Origin: Candidatus Gastranaerophilales bacterium
GTDB lineage: Bacteria > Cyanobacteriota > Vampirovibrionia > Gastranaerophilales > Gastranaerophilaceae
NCBI GenBank assembly: GCA_944323045.1
Contig: CALUQX010000018.1
Span: 1 to 57,405 of the forward strand
DNA: 57,405 bases
Direction of reading: 5' to 3'
The first letter of the stretch is position 1, and the number at the start of each line of letters is the position of its first letter. The translations under genes were made by a program, and so were the position numbers. This document shows, piece by piece, positions 24,727 to 35,464 of this stretch. The notes beneath the pieces were generated by a model that worked only from the letters and a program-made list of their open reading frames with translations, ran no database searches and was not told where the DNA came from.

Positions 24727-25881
24727 TCAACACAAACCGCTAGCTCGTTGCTGTCGTCGCGGTTGCCGCTGTACCAGCCCGTGCCGGTAGAGCTGAAGTG
24801 GCGGCCGTACGCGTTGCCACTGCTGCTCTCCTGCCCAGACCAAACAAAGAACCATCCAGAAGATGAACCTGGTGAGGCTGAGAGGAATTGAGATGCTTTG
24901 GTTGTGTTCATTGGCTTCTCTGTTGGATCGTTATATCCTGATGAATTTATTGATGAACCATCATAAATATATTCCGCTAACTGTGTTAGTTGATCTTGGC
25001 TTGGCATGTTCTTTGTTCCGCCGCATGCTTTCACTGCGCCTGCCCAATAGTCATTGTTAAAATAACAAGCGCTTATGCCTAAGTCTCCCTTTTGCGCTTC
25101 ACAATCTGCTTTCGTCATCGGGCTATACCCTGTGTAAGGGGCGAGTATCTGGGTTATGCACATTGTGTCTGCTAGTTCTGGTATCATACATCCCGTCTTT
25201 CCACCCAATTTAGATACATTAATTTTAGCAATATCCTTACCATTTGTGTTTGGGTTCTTATTGCCGGAGACATCATATAAAATCGCCATGCTGTTTGAGG
25301 TTGCACTGAACTGATTGTTAAATGGTTCTTGTGTGGTGTTTGGATTGTATGCAATAATTGCATTTACACCGTTTGCAAATTGCACTGCCACTGTTTCTGG
25401 AACGCCCCCCTCCTTTACCCTCTGAAAATTTCCAATCCAGACCAAAGGCGGATGCATCCGTTACTTCTGACATATCTATCGGGTCTTCGCCCTCGTTCCA
25501 GATTACTTCTTTGTTAAAACATTTTGTAATGTTTTTGTTGTCGCATACGCGAGTGATTTTTATGTACTTCTTGAGTTCGTTTACAAAATCCATGGTTGAA
25601 CTGTAGCCCGCAAGTTTTTCCTCTGTGTTCATTTGGCGGGTTGCGACTTCAAGGCGTTTTTCAAAGACATCTTTTGCGGTTAACCATGCATGCTCATTGT
25701 AGTTCTTGACTAATGACGGTATTGTTATCGCTGCTACCACGCCGATTATTGCCAGCGTTATGAGGGTCTCGGCTAACGTAAACGCGGCTATTGGAAAAGT
25801 GATTAAGTGATTAGGTGATGAAGTGACTAAGTGGTTTCTGGAATTAGTCTGAGCGGTTGATTCATTGTTTTTTAAATTCAT
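24720..25881 (-). pseudogene. Prepilin-like gene with DGR-type C-terminus, frameshifted (copy 2)
   Basis: Homologous along its length to 47056-48195. The first part (25881 down to about 25410) encodes a 33-residue leader with NHLVTSSPNHLIT, the FTLAETLITLAIIGVVAA helix and the body up to DPIDM. At a run of six G (bases 25405-25410, C on the plus strand) the frame shifts. The rest, from ETVAVQFANGVNAIIAYN to LAVCVDN, continues in another frame to the stop. Removing one G gives GKGGGVPETVAVQ and restores the whole protein. It could be a true pseudogene, a phase-variable gene switching by slippage, or a sequencing error in the homopolymer. It is divergent from the XRE gene at 26171. Confidence 0.85.
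24723..24845 (-). other. Candidate DGR variable region VR2
   Basis: Forty-one codons from GTTTGGTCT to the stop, the same length as VR3. Variable codons include AGC, AAC, CAC, GGC, TAC, GAC and GAG where VR3 has TAC, GGC, AAC, TAC, GAC, GGC and TTA. Constant anchors are those given for VR1. It lies downstream of the frameshift, so it is only displayed if the G-run is corrected. Confidence 0.7.
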
Positions 25882-25889
25882 ATTTTTGG

Positions 25890-26030
25890 TTCTCCTTTTA
25901 TTCTGTCTTATAACTATATTTTTACATTTTTTCTTATTTGTAATCCACCTTTTGGTGGGTTATACACTTTGGCACAAGTTCTTCAACTTGTGTTGTGGCG
26001 GCGGATTGGTAATTCCGCTCTACTGTAAAA
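25890..26030. repeat. Prepilin 5'-flank repeat shared with 48201-48340
   Basis: About 135 bases upstream of the frameshifted prepilin gene match those upstream of the gene at 47056-48195. They contain the palindromes CCACCTTTTGGTGG and ACAAGTTCTTCAACTTGT and the sequence GGCGGATTGGTAA. This shows the two cassettes share both the coding and the upstream parts. Confidence 0.8.
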
Positions 26031-26119
26031 TGTTGTAGCCTTTGCACAATTTACATTTTTAACATCAAACATTTTAACACCATTAAACCCTTATATTATA
26101 TACATTTTAGCCCATGCCT

Positions 26120-26136
26120 GTAGACAATATGTCTAC
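26120..26136. promoter_or_regulatory. Palindromic operator candidate
   Basis: GTAGACA and TGTCTAC are perfect 7-base arms around ATA, 35 bases before the XRE start. A GTATAAC stretch (26152-26158) between operator and gene could be the -10. The likely ligand is the adjacent XRE protein, by analogy with divergent regulator pairs. Confidence 0.55.
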
Positions 26137-26170
26137 GACAATCTTGTTTGAGTATAACACAATATAAAAT

Positions 26171-26380
26171 ATGAGTAAAGATATATGCAAAATCTTTGGT
26201 AAAAAATTATATAAAATTCGTACGGCAAAAGGTTTATCGCAGGAAGAACTGGGCTTTGATGTTGGGCTCGATAAATCCACAATAGGGAAATATGAACTTG
26301 CGCGCCGGTGTGTCAATTTAAGAATAGCTAAAAAAATAGCCGACGCCTTAGGGGTAAAATTATCTGATATGCTTGATTAA
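26171..26380 (+). CDS. Small XRE-family regulator
   Basis: A 69-residue helix-turn-helix protein that is little more than the DNA-binding domain: FGKKLYKIRTAKGLSQEELG, then GLDKSTIGKYELARRCVNLR and ALGVKLSDMLD. No Shine-Dalgarno is seen before the ATG (AATATAAAAT). It is divergent from the frameshifted prepilin gene, with a palindrome between them, and ends before an 18-bp hairpin. Confidence 0.88.
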   Translation: MSKDICKIFGKKLYKIRTAKGLSQEELGFDVGLDKSTIGKYELARRCVNLRIAKKIADALGVKLSDMLD

Positions 26381-26420
26381 TTTATATATTTACTGAATGA
26401 CTTATAGTGGTTCAAATAAG

Positions 26421-26460
26421 ATGAGGCGGCAGTTTGACTAATGTCAAACTGCCGCCTCAT
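26421..26460. terminator. 18-bp perfect hairpin between convergent genes
   Basis: ATGAGGCGGCAGTTTGAC and its complement around TAAT. It lies between the XRE gene and the convergent ahcY gene. There is no T-run, so termination may be factor-assisted, but position and stability fit a shared terminator. Confidence 0.75.
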
Positions 26461-26469
26461 TACATACAA

Positions 26470-27759
<1,290 letters not shown>

Positions 27760-27891
27760 TTACTACATTTTCAATTATATCCACTAAAAAAACAAGTTAT
27801 ACATATGTAAAAATTTCTTAATAAAAGTGCAGGTCATGGCAAAAAAAAATATTCACTTGGGTTATAAATATAGTTAGTAAGGAGCTCTATC

Positions 27892-30800
27892 GTGAAGGTT
27901 AATTTAAATCAGCAATTAGACAGAAAAAACATCCATTTTGAAGGGATAAAACCGGTTAAATCAGATACCGGATTTAAAGAATATGAGTTTAGTTTTCCAT
28001 TTGATGATAAGGAATTTGACTGTTATCTGGAGTTATATTCCGTACAATTGTCGCCAAATGACGATTATATTGTCAATGAAACAAGTCTTGCAAATGTTAA
28101 AGACGGCAGTAAACTTATTAAATTAACTCCGGGCTCAAACAAACTTAACCTTTCAAGAAATTATCAGATATCAAATAATGAAGATTTTGCTTACCATTAC
28201 AAATTACTTCCGAAAGGCAGCGATCCTAATAACTATGATAACGCCATTTATGCAATAGAAGCAGGAACTGTTGTATATCAAGGCATTGATAAACATCAAA
28301 AATATAATATATACTCAGCAGGCTCAAACCTTTCTCACGGCGGGGCTATGAAACTCGTTATACCGGATACATACAACGCCGGATTTGTATACGATGACGA
28401 TGGCTCAATTATTCCGCGCAGAAATTTAGATAATTTATACAAATCAACCAGAACATTCGCAAACAAAATCGGCGGCACACTTGCAGGGATTGAGCACGAT
28501 GTTAAAGCTGGTAAATTTGACAATTATTCAAGAATTATTTCAACTCCGATATTTACAGATGACAGTCTGTCAAGCCATGCTTACTGGAACAAAAACTGCA
28601 TGCAAATAGCACAGTCACTGGGTAATATTGATAACTATCGTTCTTTACAAAAAGCTATGTTTGCCAAAGGTTTAAACTTTGTATCTGACGGCGCATTTGT
28701 AAACGAAGGTCTTGAAGGTATTCACTTTAAACATGTACTGAAATGGGGTGACAAATCTCCGTACTTCAACTGGTTCAGAATATCCGGTCTCAAAGACAGT
28801 CCTTTGACCATGCCTGTTTTTGCAAAGAATAAAGAATTCATCCGCCATAGGATTGTTAACCCGAAATACGAATATACCCAGAATCCTGACGGTACAATTA
28901 AACGCTCACGGGTACTTTCTACTTACAACTCTGACAAGCCTACTTATGTTCAAGTTTATGATGCAAGAATGGTTGACCCTGCTAAATTAGATTCACAAAA
29001 ATTAATCAGATCTTATGACAAATTAAATACAGACAACCCGCTTGAAATAAATAATCATAATGATACTGTAATCCCTTACAGTTTTGAAATTAATCCTGAT
29101 ACTTATGATTATGATATCAAACAGTTATCAGATTACAACAAAAGAACAAGCGATAACAAAATTTTCATAGATACCCCGCAGGGCACAAGATTCCTGACTA
29201 AATTCGACAATTTTGATTTAGATGACAAATTTGAATGCGGTCTGGATACATGGGATGCTAACGCCGATATCGCAAAACTTAATTATGTATTCTCCAATAC
29301 TGATACAAAAGAACTCGGTAATGTCCCTTACGAAAAACTGCCTGAATTAATACATAAAATGAAGTATAAAAACTTTGAAGTTCAGGATTACGCCATAAAA
29401 TCCGGCGAGTACTGGACTAAAAAGACAAGCCAGATTTTAAATCTGCACATTGCGCAAAATTTAAAAAATATAGAAAAAGAAAATCCGCAAAAAGTTTATT
29501 CTCAAATTACAGATAAAATAACTGAAGGTGTTTTCCCGAAAAAATTAAAAAATAATCTATCTCAAGAAGTAGTTACAAATATTTTAAAACGTGACTATAA
29601 GCTTAAAAATAATGTTATAAATGATAAATTTGACAATATTGTACTTGCAAATTTAATGGAAATGCCATTAGATTCAGTAGAACTCGGAGATGATATAACT
29701 GCAGTATTTGCATCACCGTATATGTCAAAATACGCAACATCTGAAGAGTTTATCGGTAAGTCAAGATATGAATTGTACAAACGTCAAAATCCTCAGGTTC
29801 AGCCGCAATACCAAAAATTGTACGAAGCTACTAATGCTATGTACGAAAAAGAAATGTCTGATTTTGCAAAAGGCATACTTGAAAAATTAGACAGCGAACA
29901 ACCGAAAAATGCGAAAATCATTTCTGGTCCGAATGCAACAGAATACGGAAAATTCGTTCTGCCTATCATTACCGCAGAAATAGCTAAATATGCTGTTATT
30001 AAAGGATTAATACCAAAAGCAGAAGTAAAAGTTAACGATAATGGTGAAATATCATATAATTATGAAAAACTGAAAGATACTTCCCTTAATGAAATTGGCA
30101 TTATAGCAAGCAGCCCTGAAGATGAAGCCGAATGTCTGTTAAAGAAATTAAAAAGCGGCATAAAACATTTAAACAAAAATAAACAAGCCAAAAATGAACT
30201 TGTTGACGCATTGAAAAAATCTTTAAAAGGCACGGACAGAAATAGCTTTGCACTGGCAGAAGCCATAATGGACAGAACTCAGACCGGTCTTGACTGGCGT
30301 ATTGATGCTACAAAAGATATCGGTGATGTAGAAGCTATCAGAAAACACAATACTGATTTTGAATACACATGGAATAAAGTAATAGATTTCTGGAGTAAAT
30401 TCACAAAAGGTATTCTCAAAGCTAACCCTAATGCCTATATGGCAGCCGAAATTACGGATGAAGGTGCACTGTTCGGTGCCGGTGAAGGCGGGTACTCTGA
30501 AAAATATCACCACATTGACGACGACAATAAGAATGACAGCAACCTCATTGCCAAATTCTTGCGCAAAACTAGAATGACAACAATGGCAAACTACAGATAT
30601 TTCTTTAGCCCGCTGCCTGAGATGTTTGCTCAGGACTTTGAAACAGGTAAAAAATCTGAAAATAAAAATCATTATATTGACAAAATGATTTTTGAAAAAC
30701 TGGTAGGTAAAGACAACTATCTGCAAACTGCCCCACTGCAATCATTATTGTATTCATATACATTCATCGGCAACCACGATAAACCGCGTGCACTTCACTG

Positions 30801-32100
30801 TATGGCACTTGATATGAAAATGTTTTTCAGCCTGAAAGGCTATGAAGAACAGGCTTATCGTATGCTAAAAAATAATTTCTTTGGTCCAATAAAACAAAAA
30901 GATTATGAAAAATTTCTCGACCATGAATTCACTTTAACAAGTTCTAAAAACATGGCAATGGCTTATGCATTATACGACGGCTTTATGGCTGTTTTGAATG
31001 ATATGCAGAAAAAAGGAGAATTAACCGGAGATAACTTCAAAAGAACATTTGATGCAGTAAGCGATTCTATATCAGAACTTGCAAACGGCAGATTTGAAGG
31101 TCAGAATTTTGAAGCAGATGCATTCGGCTTTAAACCTTTTGATGTAACAATTGATGTGGTACTGCGAGAAGCTGAAAGACATGGTTTAAAACTCAATGAA
31201 GAGGATAGAAATAGACTGTTTGACAGAGTATTTGAAAAGATTTTGGATCCTGCAAATAAAAAGCTGCTGGCAATGATGAAAATCCTTGTTGCATTACCGG
31301 GTAACCCTACATTATATGCCGGTGATGACCTGCACTCTACAGGGTTTGAATTCAAAACTAAAAACGTAACTACAGACAACCGTTCTTATCTGCACCATGA
31401 ATGGGTAGATAATGACCACAAGTCATACAAAGAATTTGTAGCTAAATATGAACAAGCATTTGCAGATGTAATGGGAACACGTGCCCGTGAAGAGTTACGT
31501 GCACTAAATGACGGTACACCATTTACTCTTGATACGCAAAAAGGCTATTACGAAAACGGCGGAGAACATCCGGTAACTGCTTTATTACATTATGATACCG
31601 ACGGCTCTATGGTTCTGTCTTTATTTAACACAACCGGTATCATACGTGACAATAAAGCTGATTACAATCCTCAAACATTATACATACCGTCAATAGACCT
31701 GTATCAGGTTGATGGTTCTGCTAAAATCGGTCTGCCTCGCGGGTTAAAAGCCGCTCAACAAGGTGATGACGGCAAGTTTTACGGTGATGCAATAGTGTTC
31801 AAAAATGCTGATAAAAATGATAAAAGTATTTATAAAGTCTGCCGCTCAAGAGACGGATTATACTTCGTTAAACGTTTTGTCAAAGATGATAATGGAAATA
31901 TTCATGAAGAAAGTATCAAACTTACAGATACAACCATGAATTTGTATTACGATCCGAAGAATCCTAACCCTTCATTTGAAGGACGCGGTGGGGCAAAACG
32001 CAGAGTTATGTATAATCCTCAATACCATTTCGGCAACCCTTATGCAAATCTCTCTAAAAAATATGTTTTAGGCGAAAAACTTGCCGTGACATCAAAATAA
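27892..32100 (+). CDS. Giant GH13-like (alpha-amylase-type) protein with large insertion
   Basis: A 1402-residue protein with a GTG start supported by AAGGAG. After an IHFEGIK motif (residues 14-20) a beta-rich domain runs to about 180. GH13 barrel signs follow: IISTPIFTDDSLSSHAYWNKN (in parts, residues 215-235), a motif-I-like FVSDGAFVNEG (263-273), motif II DWRIDATKDI with nucleophile Asp about 805, acid Glu about 853 (YMAAEITDEG), motif IV FIGNHDKPR with Asp about 963, and PGNPTLYAGDD near 1136. More than 500 residues separate motifs I and II, where normal enzymes have under 100. There is no signal peptide. It probably acts on alpha-glucans; the exact reaction is unknown. The next gene starts two bases after its stop. 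Confidence 0.78.
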   Translation: MKVNLNQQLDRKNIHFEGIKPVKSDTGFKEYEFSFPFDDKEFDCYLELYSVQLSPNDDYIVNETSLANVKDGSKLIKLTPGSNKLNLSRNYQISNNEDFAYHYKLLPKGSDPNNYDNAIYAIEAGTVVYQGIDKHQKYNIYSAGSNLSHGGAMKLVIPDTYNAGFVYDDDGSIIPRRNLDNLYKSTRTFANKIGGTLAGIEHDVKAGKFDNYSRIISTPIFTDDSLSSHAYWNKNCMQIAQSLGNIDNYRSLQKAMFAKGLNFVSDGAFVNEGLEGIHFKHVLKWGDKSPYFNWFRISGLKDSPLTMPVFAKNKEFIRHRIVNPKYEYTQNPDGTIKRSRVLSTYNSDKPTYVQVYDARMVDPAKLDSQKLIRSYDKLNTDNPLEINNHNDTVIPYSFEINPDTYDYDIKQLSDYNKRTSDNKIFIDTPQGTRFLTKFDNFDLDDKFECGLDTWDANADIAKLNYVFSNTDTKELGNVPYEKLPELIHKMKYKNFEVQDYAIKSGEYWTKKTSQILNLHIAQNLKNIEKENPQKVYSQITDKITEGVFPKKLKNNLSQEVVTNILKRDYKLKNNVINDKFDNIVLANLMEMPLDSVELGDDITAVFASPYMSKYATSEEFIGKSRYELYKRQNPQVQPQYQKLYEATNAMYEKEMSDFAKGILEKLDSEQPKNAKIISGPNATEYGKFVLPIITAEIAKYAVIKGLIPKAEVKVNDNGEISYNYEKLKDTSLNEIGIIASSPEDEAECLLKKLKSGIKHLNKNKQAKNELVDALKKSLKGTDRNSFALAEAIMDRTQTGLDWRIDATKDIGDVEAIRKHNTDFEYTWNKVIDFWSKFTKGILKANPNAYMAAEITDEGALFGAGEGGYSEKYHHIDDDNKNDSNLIAKFLRKTRMTTMANYRYFFSPLPEMFAQDFETGKKSENKNHYIDKMIFEKLVGKDNYLQTAPLQSLLYSYTFIGNHDKPRALHCMALDMKMFFSLKGYEEQAYRMLKNNFFGPIKQKDYEKFLDHEFTLTSSKNMAMAYALYDGFMAVLNDMQKKGELTGDNFKRTFDAVSDSISELANGRFEGQNFEADAFGFKPFDVTIDVVLREAERHGLKLNEEDRNRLFDRVFEKILDPANKKLLAMMKILVALPGNPTLYAGDDLHSTGFEFKTKNVTTDNRSYLHHEWVDNDHKSYKEFVAKYEQAFADVMGTRAREELRALNDGTPFTLDTQKGYYENGGEHPVTALLHYDTDGSMVLSLFNTTGIIRDNKADYNPQTLYIPSIDLYQVDGSAKIGLPRGLKAAQQGDDGKFYGDAIVFKNADKNDKSIYKVCRSRDGLYFVKRFVKDDNGNIHEESIKLTDTTMNLYYDPKNPNPSFEGRGGAKRRVMYNPQYHFGNPYANLSKKYVLGEKLAVTSK

Positions 32101-32102
32101 TT

Positions 32103-32828
32103 ATGAAACCTATCGGAATTGATGAAATACAAAAACTAAGATATGCAATACAATATTTTCAGGACTGCTATCTGGTCTCATCTGTCGGCGCCCTCACACG
32201 CAGTCCGAACGGCAGAAAAATTTTAGCAGAAAATATAGCGCATACAAATGACGGTTTTCGGATAAAATTCAGAAATATCAACGGAGAGAATCATGATTTT
32301 TTTGTAACCCAAAAAGAATCCGATGATTTGGTATATATGGATAAGTATTTGAATCCTGTACCGATAAATAATCCGCATAATCCGATTATTAAGGCAATAG
32401 AAGTTGCAATGAACAAACTCCTTGATAAATACCCTTCTAAAAAGCCTTTTATATGTAGATTTCCCAATTGTAATGAAGAATTTGAATTTAATAAACCGTC
32501 AAATTTTCTTGAAATGTTTACGGGCAAAAAGCCAATAGCTATTAACGAAGGCGGAATAAGATTAACTCTCCGTTCTAAGGTAAAGGAGAGTGAGGATATT
32601 TTCAACAGAATCAGTGAAATTCCGGATAATAGTTTTGTACTTGGCACATCATTTGGGTTACATAAGGGAATGAGCGACAATCATTGTTATAGTGTAAAAA
32701 GTGTAAATAATAAGAATATAGACGTATTTGACCATAGATGTCAGGGCGGGCTGCGGCTAACCTATGCAGAGGCAATAAAAAAATTCAAATTCATAGTTGG
32801 ATATTTTGATAAAGACCTGTCTGACTAA
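32103..32828 (+). CDS. Putative calpain/papain-like cysteine protease
   Basis: A 241-residue protein. YFQDCYLVSSVGALTRSP at residues 18-35 resembles the oxyanion Gln and catalytic Cys helix of calpain-type proteases (Q-x-x-D-C-W-L). DNHCYSVKSVNNKNIDVFDHR in two segments (His194, then Asp/His about 210) resembles the His and Asn/Asp strands. There is no signal peptide. It is translationally linked to the GH13-like gene by a 2-base gap. Assignment rests on motif order only. Confidence 0.5.
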   Translation: MKPIGIDEIQKLRYAIQYFQDCYLVSSVGALTRSPNGRKILAENIAHTNDGFRIKFRNINGENHDFFVTQKESDDLVYMDKYLNPVPINNPHNPIIKAIEVAMNKLLDKYPSKKPFICRFPNCNEEFEFNKPSNFLEMFTGKKPIAINEGGIRLTLRSKVKESEDIFNRISEIPDNSFVLGTSFGLHKGMSDNHCYSVKSVNNKNIDVFDHRCQGGLRLTYAEAIKKFKFIVGYFDKDLSD

Positions 32829-33181
32829 GCTGTCCATAGATGAAGAGATTAAGAGGTCACGAGGGAATATCGGATTTGCTGACGGGTGGACGAAGGCACA
32901 CTGGTGTGCTCCTATACATTGAATGGCTGCTAAAGAAGTGCGGGCGGACTAGTCCGCTTTTACACTCTAGGCTCAGTGAACTGTGAACAGTGAACGGTTG
33001 TTACAAAAGTGATTAAGTGACTGAGTGATTAAGTGATTAAGCGGGTTACATTAATCAGCCAACGCTGAATTTCCCTTGCACCTCCTCCATGTCATCGCGC
33101 ATTTATTGCGCGATCTCAGAAAAGTATGATGCCCACCATTTAAAATGTCGGGCTGAAACTAGAACTTATTTGATTAAACTT
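32829..33181. repeat. Mosaic intergenic repeat block C
   Basis: Non-coding. Modules: a GGCACACTGGTGTGCTCC palindrome, AATGGCTGCTAAAGAAGTGCGGGC, GCGGACTAGTCCGC (32942-32957), the GTGAACAGTGAACGG minisatellite, GTGATTAA units (33009-33042) and a half hairpin AATCAGCCAACGC. The same modules in other orders appear at 45975-46270 and 48925-48975. Confidence 0.82.
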
Positions 33182-35389
33182 TTATTTCCGTTTCTTATTA
33201 TTCTTTGTCTTATTTGTCTGCGGTTTCTTATTATGAGAAGGTGTATAGGATGTCTGAATACGTTTTACGCTATAAACATCAGGAATTGACTGTATTGCTG
33301 TAATAACACGTTTCAGCGTGTCTATATTATCAAGTTCAATACCCAGCTCTATAATACCGATTTTACCGCTTTTTGATTTAACGTTTGCATAGTTAATGTT
33401 TGTATTATTATCAGAGACGGCAGCGACAATATCTTTCAAAAGTCCCATTTTTTCAGCAGTTTCTACACGTATAGTTGTTGAATAAATTTTATTTGTATTG
33501 TTGCCGGCCCAGTGAATATCCATTAAGCGTTCCGGTTCCACATTTTCAAGCGTTTTGCAGTCAACCCTGTGAACAGATACACCTTTTGAGCGGGTTACAA
33601 CCCCTACTATTGGTTCACCGGGGATAGGAGAACAGCATTTTGCAAAAGAATACATCAGTCCTTCCAGCCCGATAATATCTTTTTCTGATTTCTTTTTGTT
33701 TGAAGAATAAAATCCGCTGGTTTCCAAAGTTTTTTGCGGCTGCGGCTTTTTAAGTTTATTTATAACTTTGTTTACGGTTGTTTCGCCATATCCGAGTGCG
33801 GCAAAAAGATCTTCTGCTGATGAATAATTCATCTGTTTGGCTACTTTTTCAAACTCACCCTGTTTAGTGTATTCATCAAATACGGATTTAGTCAGTTCAT
33901 GTTCAAGGTTTGCGCGACCGACTTCAATATGGTCTTCTCGATTATTCTTTTTAAACCACTGTTTGATTTTGGATGATGCCTGTTTTGTAACAACAAAATT
34001 AAGCCAGTCTAAACGCGGGGCAGGAGTTTTAGATGTTAAAATTTCAACTATATCACCGTTTTTTAACTTTGTATCAAGCTGCGCAATACGTCCGTTGATA
34101 AGCGCACCAACAGTTCTGTGTCCGACATCAGAGTGGATACGGTATGCAAAATCTACAGGTGTTGCATTAGCAGGCAGATCAAGCACATCACCGTTTGGTG
34201 TGAATGCAAATACCTGATTAGAAAAAATATCAAGTTTTACGGAATTTACGTAGTCTTCTGCGCTTTTCATATCTTTGTCGTATTCGACAAGTTTTCGCAT
34301 CCAGGAGAACTGCATATCTGCAGGATTATCTGCTTTTTGAGAGCCTTTTTCTTTGTAACGCCAGTGTGCCGCAACCCCGTATTCTGCAACTTCATGCATT
34401 TTCCACGTTCTGATTTGAACTTCAAGAGGTTTGGAGCGCGGTCCGATTACTGAGGTATGCAAAGATTGATACATGTTGCCTTTCGGCATTGCTATGTAAT
34501 CTTTAAATCTTCCCGGAATAGGCTTGAATTGTGAGTGAATTAACCCTAATACTTCATAACATTCTTTCTCTGTATCTACAATTACACGTACGGCAGTAAT
34601 GTCATAAAGATCATGAAACGCAATATTTAAACGTTTCATTTTGCTGTAAATAGAATAATAATGTTTTGCACGTCCGGTAATCTGTGCATTTATTCCGCTT
34701 TTTTTTACGTCCTGTGAAATTTTATCTATCAAAAGTTTTACTGTTTCTTCGCGTTCAGCTTTTGTTTGGGATACTAATTGTGCTATTTCAAAATATTTGT
34801 CAGGTTCAAGATACCTCAAAGATAAATCTTCAAGTTCGGCTTTAACTTTACCTATCCCTAAGCGATTGGCAAGCGGGGCGAAAATATCCAGCGTTTCTTT
34901 GGCAATTTTTTGCTGTTTATTTACAGCCATAAAGTTAAGCGTGCGCATGTTATGCAAACGGTCGGCAAGTTTTAAAAATACAATTCTTATATCGCTTGCC
35001 ATAGCAATAAAAAGTCTGCGAAAATTTTCAGCCTGACGTTCTTCTTTAGACTTGAACTGTAATTTACCGAGTTTAGTAACTCCCTGAACAAGTGTCAGGA
35101 CATCTTTACCAAATTGTTCTTCTATTTCTTCCGGCTTTGTGTCAGTATCTTCAAGAATATCATGCAAAAAAGCCGCCATAAGTGTATGTGAATCGACTTT
35201 TAAATCCAGAAGAATTTTTGCGACTTCTACAGGGTGAATGATATATGGTTCTTCTGAAATTCTATATTGTCCCTCGTGAAGTCTTTTGGCAAATAAAAAT
35301 GATTTTTCTATTAAATCAATTTCGCTGTCCTCACGATTTTGTTCTATTAACTTTTGTTTTATATCTTGAAATAACGGATCTACACTCAT
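33182..35389 (-). CDS. RelA/SpoT homologue, bifunctional (p)ppGpp synthetase/hydrolase
   Basis: A 735-residue stringent-response enzyme. An HD hydrolase domain (His76-Asp77 in FLHDILEDTD, then LADRLHNMRTL), a synthetase domain (HDLYDITAVRVIVDT, GRFKDYIAMPKGNMYQSLHT, EVQIRT), TGS (VFAFTPNGDVLDLPA), a Cys-containing region (CSPIPGEPIVG) and a C-terminal ACT domain are all present. Both active sites look intact. A TTGAAA-17-TATTAT promoter ends nine bases before the ATG and there is no Shine-Dalgarno, so the mRNA is probably leaderless. The C-terminus carries a basic Lys/Asn tail. Confidence 0.95.
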   Translation of the reverse strand: MSVDPLFQDIKQKLIEQNREDSEIDLIEKSFLFAKRLHEGQYRISEEPYIIHPVEVAKILLDLKVDSHTLMAAFLHDILEDTDTKPEEIEEQFGKDVLTLVQGVTKLGKLQFKSKEERQAENFRRLFIAMASDIRIVFLKLADRLHNMRTLNFMAVNKQQKIAKETLDIFAPLANRLGIGKVKAELEDLSLRYLEPDKYFEIAQLVSQTKAEREETVKLLIDKISQDVKKSGINAQITGRAKHYYSIYSKMKRLNIAFHDLYDITAVRVIVDTEKECYEVLGLIHSQFKPIPGRFKDYIAMPKGNMYQSLHTSVIGPRSKPLEVQIRTWKMHEVAEYGVAAHWRYKEKGSQKADNPADMQFSWMRKLVEYDKDMKSAEDYVNSVKLDIFSNQVFAFTPNGDVLDLPANATPVDFAYRIHSDVGHRTVGALINGRIAQLDTKLKNGDIVEILTSKTPAPRLDWLNFVVTKQASSKIKQWFKKNNREDHIEVGRANLEHELTKSVFDEYTKQGEFEKVAKQMNYSSAEDLFAALGYGETTVNKVINKLKKPQPQKTLETSGFYSSNKKKSEKDIIGLEGLMYSFAKCCSPIPGEPIVGVVTRSKGVSVHRVDCKTLENVEPERLMDIHWAGNNTNKIYSTTIRVETAEKMGLLKDIVAAVSDNNTNINYANVKSKSGKIGIIELGIELDNIDTLKRVITAIQSIPDVYSVKRIQTSYTPSHNKKPQTNKTKNNKKRK

Positions 35390-35398
35390 GATATAATC

Positions 35399-35427
35399 AT
35401 AATACAGATTTTATTAATAATTTTCAA
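35399..35427 (-). promoter_or_regulatory. Promoter of the RelA/SpoT homologue
   Basis: Reading leftward, TTGAAA (35422-35427) and TATTAT (35399-35404) are separated by exactly 17 bases. The expected transcription start is about two bases before the ATG at 35389. Confidence 0.75.
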
Positions 35428-35464
35428 GTAAAATTGAGGAATTTCATACATAAGGATTACCATT

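Noticed and set aside
30223-30741. 172-codon open frame antisense to the GH13-like gene
   Set aside because: It overlaps the conserved motif II-IV region of the real gene; it is a frame shadow without a ribosome-binding site.
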